Shown: one piece after another, positions 1 to 11,993 of the stretch
Numbering within the stretch: position 1 is the stretch's first letter
How the letters are laid out: each line of letters begins with the position of its first letter
Assembly (NCBI GenBank): GCA_026214975.1
Contig: CM047805.1
Location: 60,938,834-61,002,833, forward strand
DNA: 64,000 nucleotides
Direction: 5' to 3'
DNA from: Gentiana macrophylla
Taxonomy: Eukaryota > Streptophyta > Magnoliopsida > Gentianales > Gentianaceae
Translations under genes and position numbers: made by a program
Notes under the pieces: generated by a model
What the model was told of the DNA's origin: nothing
Database searches by the model: none
What the model saw: the letters and a program-made list of their open reading frames with translations, nothing else

Positions 1-1447
1 TTAGTATGAAGTAAAACATTAATCTCATCTTGCATGGCATCACGCCACACCCTGTGTTTAACGGCTTCGGTGTAGGAGGTGGGTTCAGATGAAGAGGCGG
101 TGGCGGTAAGGGCTTTTGGTAGAGGGTAGCGAATAAAATCCGGGTTATGTTTGGGTTTGAGTGTTTGGGTACGAGTGCGGGTGGTCATAGGGTGATGAGT
201 GATAGGTGGGGGGTGGAGGCGAAGGGGAGGGCGAAGGTGTTTGGTTGTCGGGTTGGGGGGAAAGGGTGGGAGCGGCAGGGGGTGGGCGTGAAGATGAGGA
301 AGGAGGCATGGGTGGAAGGGCTAACGTGGTATTTTTGGTGGTGCGAGGGGCCGTAGGATGAGAGGGTAGGTATAATGGGAGAGGTACGGTGGAGGTGGTG
401 GGTGGCGGGGTGGAATGGTTGGTGTGTAGGGAAAGACATGTTCATCAAAGACAACATGGCGGGCAACGTAGACACGACCGGTGGAAAGATCAAGGCACTT
501 ATAACCATGGTGTTAAGGACTATAACCAAAGAACACACAAGTTTTTGAGCAAAAGTCAGTTTTGTGGCGATTGTAAGGCCGAAGGTATGGCCAACAAGCA
601 CAACCAAAGGTACGAAAGAAGGAGTAGTCGGGGGTGCGGTGATAGACAAGCTCAAACGGGGATTTGTTGTTAAGAACACGGGAAGGAAGACGATTAATGA
701 TATAGGTGGCGGTGACAAAGGCATCTTCCCAGTAAGGCAAAGGAAGATTCGAATGAGCAAGGAGGGAAAGACCAACTTCAGTGATTTGGCGATGCCGACG
801 TTCAATGGCACCGGCCTGTTCGTGGGTATGAGGTGCGGATCGACGATGCTGAATTCCCAAGTGGGTTAGGGTACGAGAAAAATGGCGGTATTCGCCGCCC
901 CAGTCAGTTTGAATGGCCTTAAGTTTGGAATTAAATTGACGTTCTACAAGCGCTAGAAAGTTTGGAAAAATAATTTCAACATCACATTTGTGTTTTAAAG
1001 GATAAAGCCATATGTATTCGGTAAAGTCATCAAGAAAACTAAATAATACGAATTGCCCTAAATGGAGGACTAAGTAGGTCCCCAAACATCCGAGTAAATT
1101 AAATCTAAAGCCGAAGTAGAGGTAAAATCTGAAGTATATAAAGTATGACGATGACTTTTTGAAAGTTGACACGGAGCACAAACCGCTTCCGGTGGTTTAT
1201 TAGGAATTAAAATATTTAAAGCACATAGAGCTTGATGAAGAATTTGGTTGGAGCAGTGACCAAGACGGTGATGCCATGGAGTGGAGGAGTGGGCCGTCGA
1301 GTGATGAGCTTGGATAGGACTATGAGGAGGGTCGCTGAAGTGGTAGAGGCCATCGTGGACAGATCCTTTAAGAAGAGTGGTGCCCGAAAGATCCTTCACA
1401 AGAAAGAAAGAATCATGAAATTCAAAATAAACAGAGTTTCTGCACAA
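1..1447 (-). pseudogene. Copia-1 pol remnant: integrase and start of reverse transcriptase
   Basis: At about 1447-1070 is the pre-integrase/HHCC region, with WHHRLGH followed by CAPCQLSKSHRH. At 1181-513 is the integrase core: YSDVWGP and the DDFTEYIW stretch, IQTDWGGEYRHFS and HEQAGAIERRHRQI supply the D,D-35-E residues. Next comes FFGYSP, an in-frame stop at about 512, and then a reading with CLDLSTGRVYVARHVVFDE followed by a proline-rich linker. Bases 1-90 read WRDAMQDEINVLLHT, the usual start of Copia RT. At least two stops and one frame change break the reading, so no functional polyprotein can be made. Family identity is secure; lineage is not assigned. Confidence 0.88.
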
Positions 1448-1566
1448 AAACGTTGAACTAACAATAGATTTTTGGTTAACGCAGGGGAGACAAGAACATT
1501 AGAAAGGTGGTATGTGTACGGAGGTGAGTAAAATTTAGATGAGCCAGAGTGACAATAGGTTTTTGG

Positions 1567-2735
1567 TTAACCTGAGCCATCACCAACGTGGACTTGATCA
1601 GTGCCCTCATATGGTTTAGAATTAATGTTTAGATTGCGAAGGTCGTTGGTAAGGTGATGTGTGGCACCAGTGTCGGGAAGCCATTCAGAATTAGGGTTGT
1701 AGTTCGGGTGAGTAGCATATGCTTGAGGTGGACGTGGGTTACGGGTGGTCTTATTTAGGGGTGGAGTGGCTGCAGGGTCTGCAGATTCGCTATACCTGTA
1801 ATAACACGCATGGACAGTATGCCCTACTTTCGCACATATTTGACAAATAATAGAAATGTCGTTACCAGTGTTGTTTGAGCGTGAACTACCACGTCCGTGA
1901 CCACGACCGCCACGACCTCGATAATTGGGTGAATGACCTCTGCCACGATTAGAGTTGTTGTGATTGGAGCCACAATTATTCCCATAATTATTATTTCCAT
2001 AATTTCCACTATTATTTCCAGTTGAACGAATGTAATTAGCCTGAGGTGGTGGAGCAAAGGCCAGATCGGGGCGAGCGGCGAGAGGGCCGGTGACGCTGAA
2101 TTCGTGACTCGGTGGTGAGAAGAGAAACATAAAGCTCATCGGGGGTAATCGACTCTTTTTGAGTCACCATGGTCACCAGTGAATCATATTCATACCCGAG
2201 GCTGGCGAGCAGGTAGGTTACGAAATCATCGTCGGAAAGAGGGTGACCAGCCATATGTAATTCGTCCGAAATATTCTTGAGTTTGAAATAGTATTCAGAC
2301 GCAGACAATTCATGTTTCCGGGTGGAGGCGAATTTAGTACGGAGTTGGACCAATTTTGCGCCGCTTTGAGATGCAAACGATGTCTGCAATGCCGTCTAGA
2401 TTGCGGCGGAAGTGGTTGTGGTATACACTTAGAGCAGTACTTCATCGGATAGTGATGAGGTAATGGTGGAAAGATTATCTAATCCATCTGGGTCCAAGCT
2501 GCAAGGTCGTTTTCATATTCAGGGTTGTCTTCAAGTTTTCCATCGGCGTTGAGGAGCTTCGGCAATGGAGAAGCGATGGAGCCGTCGATAAAACCGTACA
2601 TGCCCTGGCCTCATAGATAGGGTAGAAGCTGCGCTCTCCAGAGGTTGTAGTTTAGGCGTGTCAGTTTGGTTATATGAATGGAAGATCGGGGAGTAAATGT
2701 TGGGCAGTAGTGGTGGAGCTCTCATCATCAGACAT
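1567..2735 (-). pseudogene. Copia-1 gag and protease remnant
   Basis: The gag start is an ATG at 2735-2733 (MSDDESS). Broken frames follow that contain the UBN2-type gag features YNLWRAQLLPYL and, at 2389-2036, KHELSASEYYFKLKNISDEL and ESRIQRHRP. A Gly/Asn/Arg-rich linker leads to a CCHC knuckle (CQICAKVGHTVHAC, about 1850-1810) and the protease signature WLPDTGATHHLTND, where DTG is the catalytic triad. Gag packages the element RNA and protease cleaves the polyprotein. Stops and frameshifts in the first 400 bp and near 2139 inactivate it. Confidence 0.85.
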
Positions 2736-2821
2736 GGTGAAACTTGGAGGAGGGATCGGCTAGGGTTTTTTTTTTAAGAAGAAGAAGAAGGCTGCGCAGG
2801 GTTTGTGGGATGATGGATCAA

Positions 2822-2834
2822 GGCTCTGATAGCA
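2822..2834 (-). other. Primer-binding site of Copia-1
   Basis: Read on the minus strand this is TGCTATCAGAGCC, directly next to the LTR end. It matches the usual tRNA-iMet primer-binding site except at one or two bases. Confidence 0.75.
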
Positions 2835-2955
2835 TGTGGTAATTGAGTATTGTATTGATATGTCAAAGCATTACAAGGTTACAATATATATACTAGTACA
2901 AGGGATACAAAAGTAAATACACATTAACTAGGTATTGTTAATTATATCTTCAACA
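2835..2955 (-). repeat. 5' LTR of Copia-1 (121 bp)
   Basis: It has TG...CA termini (minus strand TGTTGAAGATATAA ... TTACCACA) and lies between the PBS and unrelated DNA. It includes an AT-rich TATA-like stretch. No second copy lies in the window, so the boundary rests on the PBS and the TG/CA ends. Confidence 0.75.
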
Positions 2956-3828
2956 CAATACGTTTTGTCTACTAAAAGTTAAGGCTCTGATTCGATCTTC
3001 AAATGGTGACAACGTTCCATTTCCTCTTTGATTCGCCTTCCTTATTATTCTATGTGAATTGTATGTTTTATTAATTGACCGATTCAGTAAGTGTCTAGTG
3101 CATAATTTCTTTAAGGTTGTGTACTTTGCATCAAATTTTGTGGTGTTTGTGTTTGTGAACTCTTGTGTGTAGTATCTTGTTGGTATCGTGTCTGAAGAGT
3201 CCTGTTAGTTGCTTAATCTATGTGATTCAGTAATATGATCAAGACTCACAACTGAAAGCTTGAGTCAAGTATTGGCCTTGAGAGGATTCTGGCCATTTGA
3301 CTTATATTACACTATGATTTGATCTTGTGTCAATCTGACACTCTGATTGAAGCTCGGTTTGGTTTGTCCTTGATTCAGTTACAATTTGCAGAAAGTTGTG
3401 AAATTAGAATCCAGTGAATTGGTGGTATCACCTGGAGCATAAGGTCAAGGGTTCTGTTTTCACTTACTTGAATGCACTTTTGATTACTGAAGAACAAGGT
3501 CTATTGTGGCTATCTTGGTACAAAAATCAAGCTTGCATAATCTCTGAATTCAGGATTTGTCCTTCTGTGTCATTGGTTTAAACACCTGCACACTACCTTG
3601 TGGAAAGGCTTGACAAATTGAATTTGTGATAACTTTGCAAGGACTTGCTTTCTGGTACAAGGCTAGCTCCTTGTCTGTTTTCATCCCTCATTAACTTGTT
3701 AAGAATTTCAGTGCCTAATCCATGTTATTAGATCACTGAATCTCTGCCCCCTTGTTTGCTTACTTGCTAAACCTTGGCTAAAATCTGTAGCTTTTAGTGT
3801 TGTCTTGATCATTTGCATAATTGAGGCC
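2956..3828. other. Left half of older LTR-like sequence split by Copia-2
   Basis: AT-rich, no ORF or recognised protein. It is continuous with 8598-9395 once Copia-2 and its AGGCC duplication are removed. The right half ends like a long Copia LTR, so this may be the left part of a solo LTR of about 1.67 kb, but I could not find a clean left terminus. Confidence 0.4.
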
Positions 3829-4156
3829 TGTTGAAATATTAATTTGAAATATCCAGAAAATACGTTGAAGAAAAATATAACTCTCGAGTAGTAAAGAATT
3901 CAGATAATTCATTAGATAAAGTTGTATTAATGTATAAGATGGACAAGTATTAATGTAGTCATAAAAAGGATAAAGATAGTGCATGAACGCATCTTAAGAT
4001 TGTATGCCTGGGTAACTATAAATAGGCAAACATTATAAGTATTTTGTATAAAGTGGATCAAAGTGGAATAAAGTGAATACAAACATTAAAAGATTTTCTC
4101 CAATTCTATTCTTGTGTGTGAGTTATAAAGTAGTAGCTCTCCATATATTTCCAACA
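3829..4156 (+). repeat. 5' LTR of Copia-2
   Basis: TG...CA ends. It contains the TATA-like ACTATAAATAGG at about 4015, a good candidate for the element's promoter. Partner of 8265-8592. Confidence 0.95.
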
Positions 4157-4159
4157 AAG

Positions 4160-4171
4160 TGGTAGCAGAGC
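4160..4171 (+). other. Primer-binding site of Copia-2
   Basis: TGGTAGCAGAGC, three bases after the LTR. It resembles the tRNA-iMet complementary PBS with T-to-G at position 6. The same variant occurs in the CRM element (35167-35178) and LARD-B (54221-54232). Confidence 0.8.
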
Positions 4172-4208
4172 CAGGTTGTGCTTGTGTTTGGAGATAACGA
4201 TTTAAGAA

Positions 4209-7200
4209 ATGATGTCAAATGGTACACCCCAATTGGTACCACAACTCACCAAGGAAAATTATGATAATTGGTGCATTAGAATGAAGGCTTTGCTTGGATC
4301 CTATGATGTGTGGGATCAAGTAGAGAATGGTGTTGAAGGAGATGAAACCGCTACTAGGAAGAAAGATCAAAAAGCTCTCACACTCATCCATCAAGGATTG
4401 GATGAAAAAATCTTCGAGAAGGTTGCTAGCGCAACCACTTCCAAGCAAGCTTGGGATATTCTTCAATCATCCTTCAAAGGAGCTGACAAAGTTAAGAAGG
4501 TGCGTCTCCAAACATTGAGAGGAGAATTTGAATCTCTACGAATGAAGGAGTCCGAATCAATTTCAGATTATATTTCAAGAGTTTTGGCCATTACAAATCA
4601 AATGAAAAGATATGAAGATGATATGGGAGAAGACCGAATTGTCGGTAAGATTTTGAGATCGTTGGACTCAAAATTTAATTATGTCGCCGTTGCAATTGAA
4701 GAATCCAAAGATTTGGATACCATGACCATTGATGAACTTTCTGGATCGTTGCAAGCTCATGAAGAGAGATTGAAGGCACCGGTCCAAGCACCGATAGAAA
4801 AAGCTTTAAAAGCAAAGCTATCGTTAAAAGAAAACGAGTCAAATTATGGCACATCTCAAAGAGGCCGAGGTCGTGCAAGAGGTCGTGGTCAATTCAATGG
4901 TCGAGGCCGTAGTTTTGGAAGAGGTGGACGAGGAGACACCTCGAACAATAATGAATCTAGCCAAAACTCCAATCAAGAAAGAAGCCGTGGAAGAGGTAGA
5001 GGATCAAGAGGAAGAGGTTATAGACCGAATCAATCAAGGTATGAAAAATCAAATGTTGAATGTTATAATTGTCATCGTTTTGGTCATTTAGCTTGGGAGT
5101 GTAAAAATAAAGTGGAGGAAACAAACAATTTTTCGGAGAACAACAAAAATGATGAAGAGATAGAACCCACTATGCTTCTCGCATGCAAAACTATTGAAGG
5201 TGAAGAAAGTGATCAATGGTATCTTGACTCGGGTGCAAGCTGTCACATTTGTGGCAAGAGAAACTTGTTTGTGGAGCTTGATGAATCCATCAATGGTGAT
5301 ATAACATTTGGTGATGCCTCGAAAGTTCAAGTGAAAGGAAAAGGTACGATTCTAATTAAGATGAAAGATGGAAGCCATCAGTTTATTTCAAATGTATGTT
5401 ATGTTCTAAATATGAAAAGTAACATTTTAAGTTTGGGACAACTTTTGGAGAAAAATTATGACATACACTTGAAAGATAAAAGTTTGACAATGAAAGATGA
5501 GAATGGAAGATTGCTTGCCAAAGTGCCAATGACGAAAAATAAAATGTTTTTGTTGAACATTCAAAGTGATACTCCTATGTGCTTGAATTCTTGTTTTAAA
5601 AATTCATCTTGGCTATGGCATTTGCGGCTTGGACACATGAATTTCGATGGCATGAAATTTAAGAGCAAAGGAAATATGGTGAAAGGAATGCCTTTCATAA
5701 ATCATCCAAATCAATTGTGTGAAGGATGTCTTCTTGGCAAACAAGCAAGGAAGAGTTTTCCTAAAGAGTCTTTGACAAGGGCAAAACAACCTCTGGAGCT
5801 GGTTCATTTGGACGTATGTGGATCTATCAAGCCATCATCGCTTGGTAAGAATCATTATTTTGTGACATTTATCGATGATTATTCTCGGAAAACTTGGGTG
5901 TATTTTTTGAAGGAAAAATCAGAGGTGTTTGAAATTTTTAAAAAATTCAAGTTGATGGTGGAGAAACAAAGTGGCTATCAAATTAAATCTCTTCGATCCG
6001 ATAGAGGCGGTGAATTTACATCAAACTGATTCAAAGATTTTTGTGAGATGAATGGCATCAGGCGTCCAATGACAGTTCCATACTCACCACAACAAAATGG
6101 AGTATCGGAAAGAAAGAATCGGACTATCTTGAACATGGCGAGGAGTATGTTGAAATGCAAGAATATGCCAAAAGAATATTGGGCTGAAGCTGTTTCTTGT
6201 GCCGTTTATTTACTAAATCGATGTTATACAAGAAGTGTCAATGGCGTAACACCTCAAGAAGCATGGAGTGGCCACAAGCCGAGTGTTTCTCATTTGCGAG
6301 TCTTTGGATGCATAGCCTATGCACATGTGCCCGATGAACATAGAACAAAACTTGATGATAAAAGTGTAAGGTATGTATTTGTCGGCTATGATCCAAGTTC
6401 TAAAGGCTATAAATTGTACAATCCGAACAATGGAAAAATTGTGGTTAGTAGAGATGTTGAGTTTGATGAAGAAGGTGTTTGGGAATGGAACACAAAAAAT
6501 GAAGACTACAAATATATTTCATTCCCTGATGATGAGATGCAAGATACAACACAAGTTACTACACATCCACCAACACCTCCATCGCATAATACACCAGTTG
6601 AAGATGCAAGTTCTAGTGAAGGTCCTCGGAGATATAGGACGCTACGTGATTTATATGATGCTACCAAGAGGTACCAAGTTTGGATGATTTTACCAATTTT
6701 TGTTTATTTGTCGAGACTGAGCCAGTATGTTATGAAGATGCTTATCTTAACAAGAAATGGAGAGATGCAATGGATGAGGAAATTAACTCAATCTTGAAGA
6801 ACGAGACGTGGGAGTTGGCACAATTACCTAAAGGCAAAAGTACAATTGGTGTGAAGTGGGTATACAAAATTAAGAAAAATGCAAACGGTGAGACGGAGAA
6901 GTGCAAAGCAAGATTAGTTGCCAAAGGATACAAGCAAAAGGCCGGGATCGATTATGATGAGGTTTTTGCTCCAGTTGCTCGTCTTGAAACGATTCGTTTG
7001 ATTATTTCGCTTGCAGCTCAGAATCATTGGAAAATTCATCAAATGGATGTGAAATCCGCATTTTTGAATGGCTATTTGGAGGAAGAAGTTTATATCGATC
7101 AACCTCCGGGTTATGTCATAAAAGGGAAAGAGAAAATGGTGTTAAAATTAAAGAAGGCTCTCTATGGCTTGAAGCAAGCTCCTCATGCTTGGAATAGCAG

Positions 7201-8257
7201 GATTGATAAATATTTCAAGGCAAAAGGATTTACCAAGTGTCCACATGAACATGCTTTATATGTTAAATCAAACACACATGGTGATAAATTATTCGTATGT
7301 TTGTATGTGGATGACTTAATTTTTACAGGAAATAATCGAAAGATGATTGATGATTTTAAACGAGATATGGCAAAGGAGTTTGAAATGACGGACATCGGAT
7401 TGATGTCATATTATCTTGGCATTGAAGTGAAGCAAATAGATGATGGCATATTTATTTCTCAAGAAAGATATGCTAATGAAATTCTAAAGAAATTCGAGAT
7501 GATGAATTGCAAGCCGGTTAGCACTCCTGTTGAATGTGGAGTCAAATTATCTTTGGATAAAAATGGTGAGAAGATCAATCCCACATTCTTTAAAAGACTT
7601 GTTGGAAGTTTGAGGTACTTGACTTGTACAAGACCAGATATTCTTTTTGGTGTTGGACTTATTAGTCGATATATGGAAGCTCCTACTATGTTACATCTGA
7701 AAGTGGCCAAAAGAATTCTCCGGTATATCAAAGGTACAACAAATTATGGCATCTTCTATACATCTTCTGATGATGCTAAACTTGTTGGGTATAGTGATAG
7801 TGATTGGGCAGGTGATGTTGTTGATCGGAAAAGTACTACCGGATTTACTTTCTTTATGGGAAATTCTGCATTTACTTGGAGTTCGAAAAGGCAGCCAATT
7901 GTGACTCTTTCTACATGTGAAGCTGAGTATGTCGCAGCATGTGCGTGTGTTTGTCATGCTATTTGGTTGAGATGTTTGTTAAAGGAACTTCACCTACCGC
8001 AAGGAGAACCAACAAAGATTTATGTCGATAATAAATCCGCTTTGAATTTGTCCAAGAATCTGGTGTTTCATGAAAGGAGCAAGCATATTGATACAAAGTA
8101 TCATTTCATCCGAGATTGCATATCCAAGAAAGAAGTGAATCTTGAGTTCGTGAAGTCACAAGATCAGACTGCAGATATTTTCACGAAGCCGTTAAAGTTT
8201 GAAGATTTTCGAAGATTGAGGATAAGACTTGGTGTGCAGGAAGATATTCCAAATTAA
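4209..8257 (+). pseudogene. Copia-2 gag-pol polyprotein with one nonsense codon and one frameshift
   Basis: It starts with MMSNGTPQL at 4209, 52 bp after the LTR. Domains in order: UBN2-type gag (residues about 20-200), Arg/Gly-rich linker, CCHC knuckle [14 protein letters not shown] (about 285-298), protease [10 protein letters not shown] (about 337-346), pre-integrase WHLRLGH with CEGCLLGKQ, and integrase with catalytic D in HLDVCGS and [12 protein letters not shown] at 6027-6029 interrupts the same frame, which resumes as FKDFCEMNG and gives PQQNGVSERKNRT with the third acidic residue. Between about 6660 and 6690 the frame shifts to the one open from 6680 to 8257: RT with LYVDD (residue about 210 of that part), then RNase H with [16 protein letters not shown] and [11 protein letters not shown]. 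Every domain is present. Either lesion could be recent or a sequence error. Confidence 0.95.
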
Positions 8258-8264
8258 GGAGGGA
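8251..8264 (+). other. Polypurine tract of Copia-2
   Basis: AAATTAAGGAGGGA immediately before the 3' LTR, in the normal position for priming plus-strand DNA synthesis. Confidence 0.85.
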
Positions 8265-8592
8265 TGTTGAAATATTAATTTGAAATATCCAGAAAATACA
8301 TTGAAGAAAAATATAACTCTCGAGTAGTAAAGAATTCAGATAATTCATTAGATAAAGTTGTATTAATGTATAAGATGGACAAGTATTAATGTAGTCATAA
8401 AAAGGATAAAGAGAGTGCATGAACGCATCTTAAGATTGTGTGCCTGGGTAACTATAAATAGGCAAACATTATAAGTATTTTGTATAAAGTGGATCAAAGT
8501 GGAATAAAGTGAATACAAACATTAAAAGATTTTCTCCACTTCTATTCTTGTGTGTGAGTTATAAAGTAGTAGCTCTCCATATATTTCCAACA
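8265..8592 (+). repeat. 3' LTR of Copia-2
   Basis: 328 bp, same length as the left LTR. By eye there are four substitutions between them (about 98.8% identity) and no indels. Confidence 0.95.
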
Positions 8593-8597
8593 AGGCC

Positions 8598-9395
8598 TTG
8601 ACTTATCTTGCTGAATTGCCTGCTGCCCTTGAAAACGTGCTAAACCTGATTGTGAAACTCTTTTAATAGTTCTAGGGAGTAGTTTTAGCAAGCTGAACAT
8701 TGTCGTCAGTTTTTACAAGTCAATGCTTGATTAACAGTCCTGAACTTGGACTGACAGTTCAGTCTTTAACACCTTGTCCAAAATTGTTGTTGAATCTGCT
8801 CCAAGTCTGTAATCTGAGCTTGTAAATGAATTTTAATTTTTGTAACAACCCGGGCTACTGTTGTCAATTTGCTTTGATAGTCTTTTGTTGTGTAGAATAT
8901 CTTTTGTATCCTGAAAATCGTTTTTGATCACTCAAGTTTAATAATAATCTGTTCTTTCTTTTCGAAAGTGTTGTTCTGAACTTTTAGTGACATTTGGAAA
9001 CGCCACAATAATTATTAATTGGTAGTATCAGCTTAATCTTCCTATTTGATTTGTTGTAACCTTGTTTTAATCTGTTTACTTTATCTTTGATCTGTACTTT
9101 AATCCACCTGCATATTTGCTTTGTGAATTAAATTTTATCAGAAAATTTTAATACAGATTTTTTAATCTGTTTTGATTGTGTTTACTAACTTGTCTTTGTC
9201 TTTTGAGCATAAGTTTTTATTACACCTTTAATCTATTGATCAGTAAGGTTTTTAACACCAGCGAATAACCGAATAAGTTAGATTCCACCTCTGTTGTTTA
9301 GTACTCGTGTTGAATTATCGAGAAAGGGTATATAAAATCATCTACACTCTATTCACCCCCCTCTGGAGTGTGTTTGTGCCATATATCGATCCAAC
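8598..9395 (+). repeat. Right half of older LTR-like sequence, probable solo LTR end
   Basis: No ORF. The last 90 bp contain a TATA-like GGGTATATAAAATC, then TTCACCCCCCTCTGG, ending ATCGATCCAACA. A C-rich stretch of this kind just before a ...CAACA terminus is usual for long-LTR plant Copia elements. No PBS follows: the next bases belong to a fragment of another LTR family, so this looks like a solo or truncated LTR. Confidence 0.5.
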
Positions 9396-9745
9396 AAGAT
9401 ACGGTAGTACGTATATTATAACAGGGATAAGATTTTATTTACACGGTAATCGTTTCACATGAAAGTTAGTTGTCATTGCATTTGACTCTTTCGATGATTG
9501 GGGGTCATGACGTGTTGTTAGAGGCTATTCATGATCGTTAGGTATGAAGGGCATTTTATAAATGCACTTTATGTCTATGGTCAATATATTCAGAAGCCTA
9601 TCGGGTAACACACATAAGAATATCTAGCCGGATTAAAATGTGGTTATAGTGACAACCAAATAAGGAAACTTTTTATCTCGACTATAAAGTGTTATAGTGA
9701 TAAATTAATATTGTGATATTTATTTACCATGAATAAATATATGCG
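9396..9745 (+). repeat. Truncated LTR fragment of the LARD family
   Basis: It matches, in opposite orientation, the part of the LARD-A LTR around 19790-20110. Shared features are a GATACGG start, the run around CGTTTCACATGAAAG, GATCGTTAGGTATGAAGGGC and ATCTCGACTATAAAG. Both ends are truncated. It is a third copy of the family in the window. Confidence 0.8.
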
Positions 9746-11129
9746 GCTTCTATAGGCACCACGAAATACTATTGTCCCCCTTAAATTTATTATTTTCCAT
9801 TTACATTACCACACCACCTAATCACTTAAGGCACAACCAAAAAATAATTCATTTAAGAACTTTTAACTATACACTTTAGTCTCTCATGTTTTAAAAATTA
9901 TACACTCCAGTCCCTCCAATTTCTTCCCTTACATTATACCTCTTTTAAAAACACTTTTAACTCCCCCGGCATTACTTCCTTTTTATTTCATTTGAACCAA
10001 TAAAAACATAGGAAATCGCCGGAGTTCTTGTCAGAACTGATGCCGGAGAAGATAAAAATCGTGGAAAACACAAGTGAAGCTAAGAACAACATAACTTTGA
10101 ACCAAATCATGTAAGTATGTTGTACTGTTTGCTTTTTTGGCAGTAATTTGGTATAAATCGAAGGTGGTACCGTCGGAGGTGTTAATCCAAACGAAATTGT
10201 GTATTGTTATTTGTATTCATTTGTTTGATTGTAATGTGTATTCGTTGTTGGTTGAAACCGGGTTGAAATCGGAGGATTTTTTGGTGTTTTTCTTTCAACC
10301 AGCCATTTTCTGATCGGAGGTTTGGGGAAGATGACTGGGCGCTTAAAACGTCGGTCACATGAACGTTTTGATGGGGATAAAACGTCAGTCGTATTGATGT
10401 TGAAGTTATACAAGCCAACTAGGGTAACATGTTTCTTTGTCAGTGCAGATGACGTTATCTTATGCTCATAACGTCGGAGTGGTGGACGTTCTCATTAACA
10501 TCATCATATGTGACATTTATTCTAATTACAAATGTCAACGGTTCTGAAGTTACCGTGCTAATGTAACGTTAAATTTTGTGACGTTATGTACTGAATTTCA
10601 CTATGAATGACATAATTATTGTGCACATAACAACTTTGAATTAATGTTTCTTGACTTTGTAAACAACTTTCCACCAATGAATTAGTGTACTCCCAATTAT
10701 AAATTAGTGTATTTTTCACATTGTAAATAACTTTCCAACTAGGAATTTTTGTCATGTAAGTGTCTTAAAATGAAAAGTAATCTAGTTACCTTTAACTCAT
10801 AATAGGGACCTTATAATCTAGTTTGGGCAATGTAAGCATATACATAGATCTGTTTTGCCCATTATATGTGTTGTTTGGACCCGATAATGTAAAGCCGTAG
10901 GATCTCTTTACCTTAATAGATTGTCACCAAACGATGCTAGAAATCATCATGTATTAATTCCGGGGTCTTCTAATCCTTGTGACAACCTGCACAAGCTTCA
11001 AGAACACTAACAAAAGAGGTAGTTTGTGGTTGTTTAGACTGGACTTGAGAAATTGTATCTCAAGCTGCCTACATATCATGTGAATGAGTCAGGAATCAAG
11101 TCATCGTACTTTCTTATGGATCTCTTATA
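9746..11129. other. Unannotated AT-rich sequence
   Basis: No convincing ORF. The 60-78 codon minus-strand ORFs at 10182-10755 show no recognised motif. No terminal repeats seen. 11000-11129 could include the degenerate start of the LARD-B LTR. Confidence 0.3.
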
Positions 11130-11990
11130 AAGAGGGGCTTGTGCCCTAGGCCTGCGTGGGCTGGGTCCTTGGTGGACTGTGATTTCGTGTTCCATAAGGA
11201 AGAGATAATCACGGTTTGATCTCATTGATTGTAGGAGATAATCTCGGTGATTTGAATAGCGGATATGAGCCTTTATGGTGGAAGATTCTTTCCATGTTTA
11301 TTAGGTTAATTATGTACGTGGGGACTTAGTGCAGAATAGACTTAGGCTATATTAAATAGGATATTAATAGTACGGTTGGACTAGCATGTATTGCATGTCT
11401 TCTATCTTATGAAGGTAGGGATAGATCTCTTCTATCAAAGTGTTGGGACACTTGGACTGTATGTGGACGTGTATTAGAGAGTGCGTGCGTTAGAGTGACC
11501 CACTTACTTTATTAAGTGTCGCACTATATGACGGTTGAGTAATTATCCATAGACCGGAGTCTTCATGACGTCACGGTGTGGATTTTCATACTTTGATGCT
11601 ATTATGATTTTCTCTAGCCATAGGGAGATCATGCGGTAGTGATTGGGTGCGATACTGAAGCATGCGTAGGATTCATATTGCTCGCTCATAAATCGCGTAT
11701 CCTAATGGTAGGACAAAATATCCGGAATGGCCTTCTTAAATAGAATGTCTTATTGTCGAAAGTCTTTGCATAGAGGAAGTAATGTGTTACTTCGAAAGAA
11801 TGGGATGTCCATATTATAAGATGCAGTCGTTAATGAATGACACTCAAGATACGGCTGTATGAATATTATAACAGAGATAGGATTCTATTTACATTGTAAC
11901 CTTTTCACATGAAAGGTAGTAGTCATTGCATTTGACTCTTCTAATCATTGAGGGCATGACGTGTTCTAGATGCTATTCATGATCGTTAGG
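11130..11990 (+). repeat. LARD-B LTR, first segment
   Basis: Reverse-complement match to the LARD-A LTR (about 19970-20700). Shared landmarks include GTGATTGGGTGCGATACTGAAGC, the run containing CACATGAAAGGTAG and GATCGTTAGGTAT. It breaks exactly where ACTACAAGAAAAG begins and resumes at 39919 with TATGTAGGGAATTTTAGTAAATGC. The left boundary is approximate because the copy is old and diverged. Confidence 0.75.
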
Positions 11991-11993
11991 TAT

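Larger units (their letters stand above)
1..2955 (-). mobile_element. Copia LTR retrotransposon (Copia-1), 3' part outside window
   Basis: Read on the minus strand the order is LTR (2835-2955), primer-binding site, gag with zinc knuckle, aspartic protease, integrase zinc finger and core, then the first residues of reverse transcriptase at the window edge. The PR-INT-RT order is that of Ty1/Copia (Pseudoviridae). The rest of RT, RNase H and the 3' LTR lie left of base 1. Several in-frame stops and frame changes show it is inactive. The LTR is very short at 121 bp. The expected TSD partner is not visible; the 5 bp next to the LTR are CAATA. Confidence 0.9.
3829..8592 (+). mobile_element. Copia LTR retrotransposon (Copia-2), nearly complete
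   Basis: A 4764-bp element with 328-bp LTRs at 3829-4156 and 8265-8592, both TGTTGAAAT...TTTCCAACA. The flanking direct repeat AGGCC (3824-3828 and 8593-8597) is an exact 5-bp TSD. A PBS follows the left LTR and a polypurine tract precedes the right one. By eye the LTRs differ at only four substitutions, so the insertion is young. The interior is one long gag-pol reading frame broken by one stop and one frameshift. Confidence 0.97.

Noticed and set aside
185..811. 208-codon minus-strand ORF
   Set aside because: It overlaps the Copia-1 integrase region in another frame; the integrase frame has the motifs, this one only a proline-rich stretch that partly coincides with the linker.
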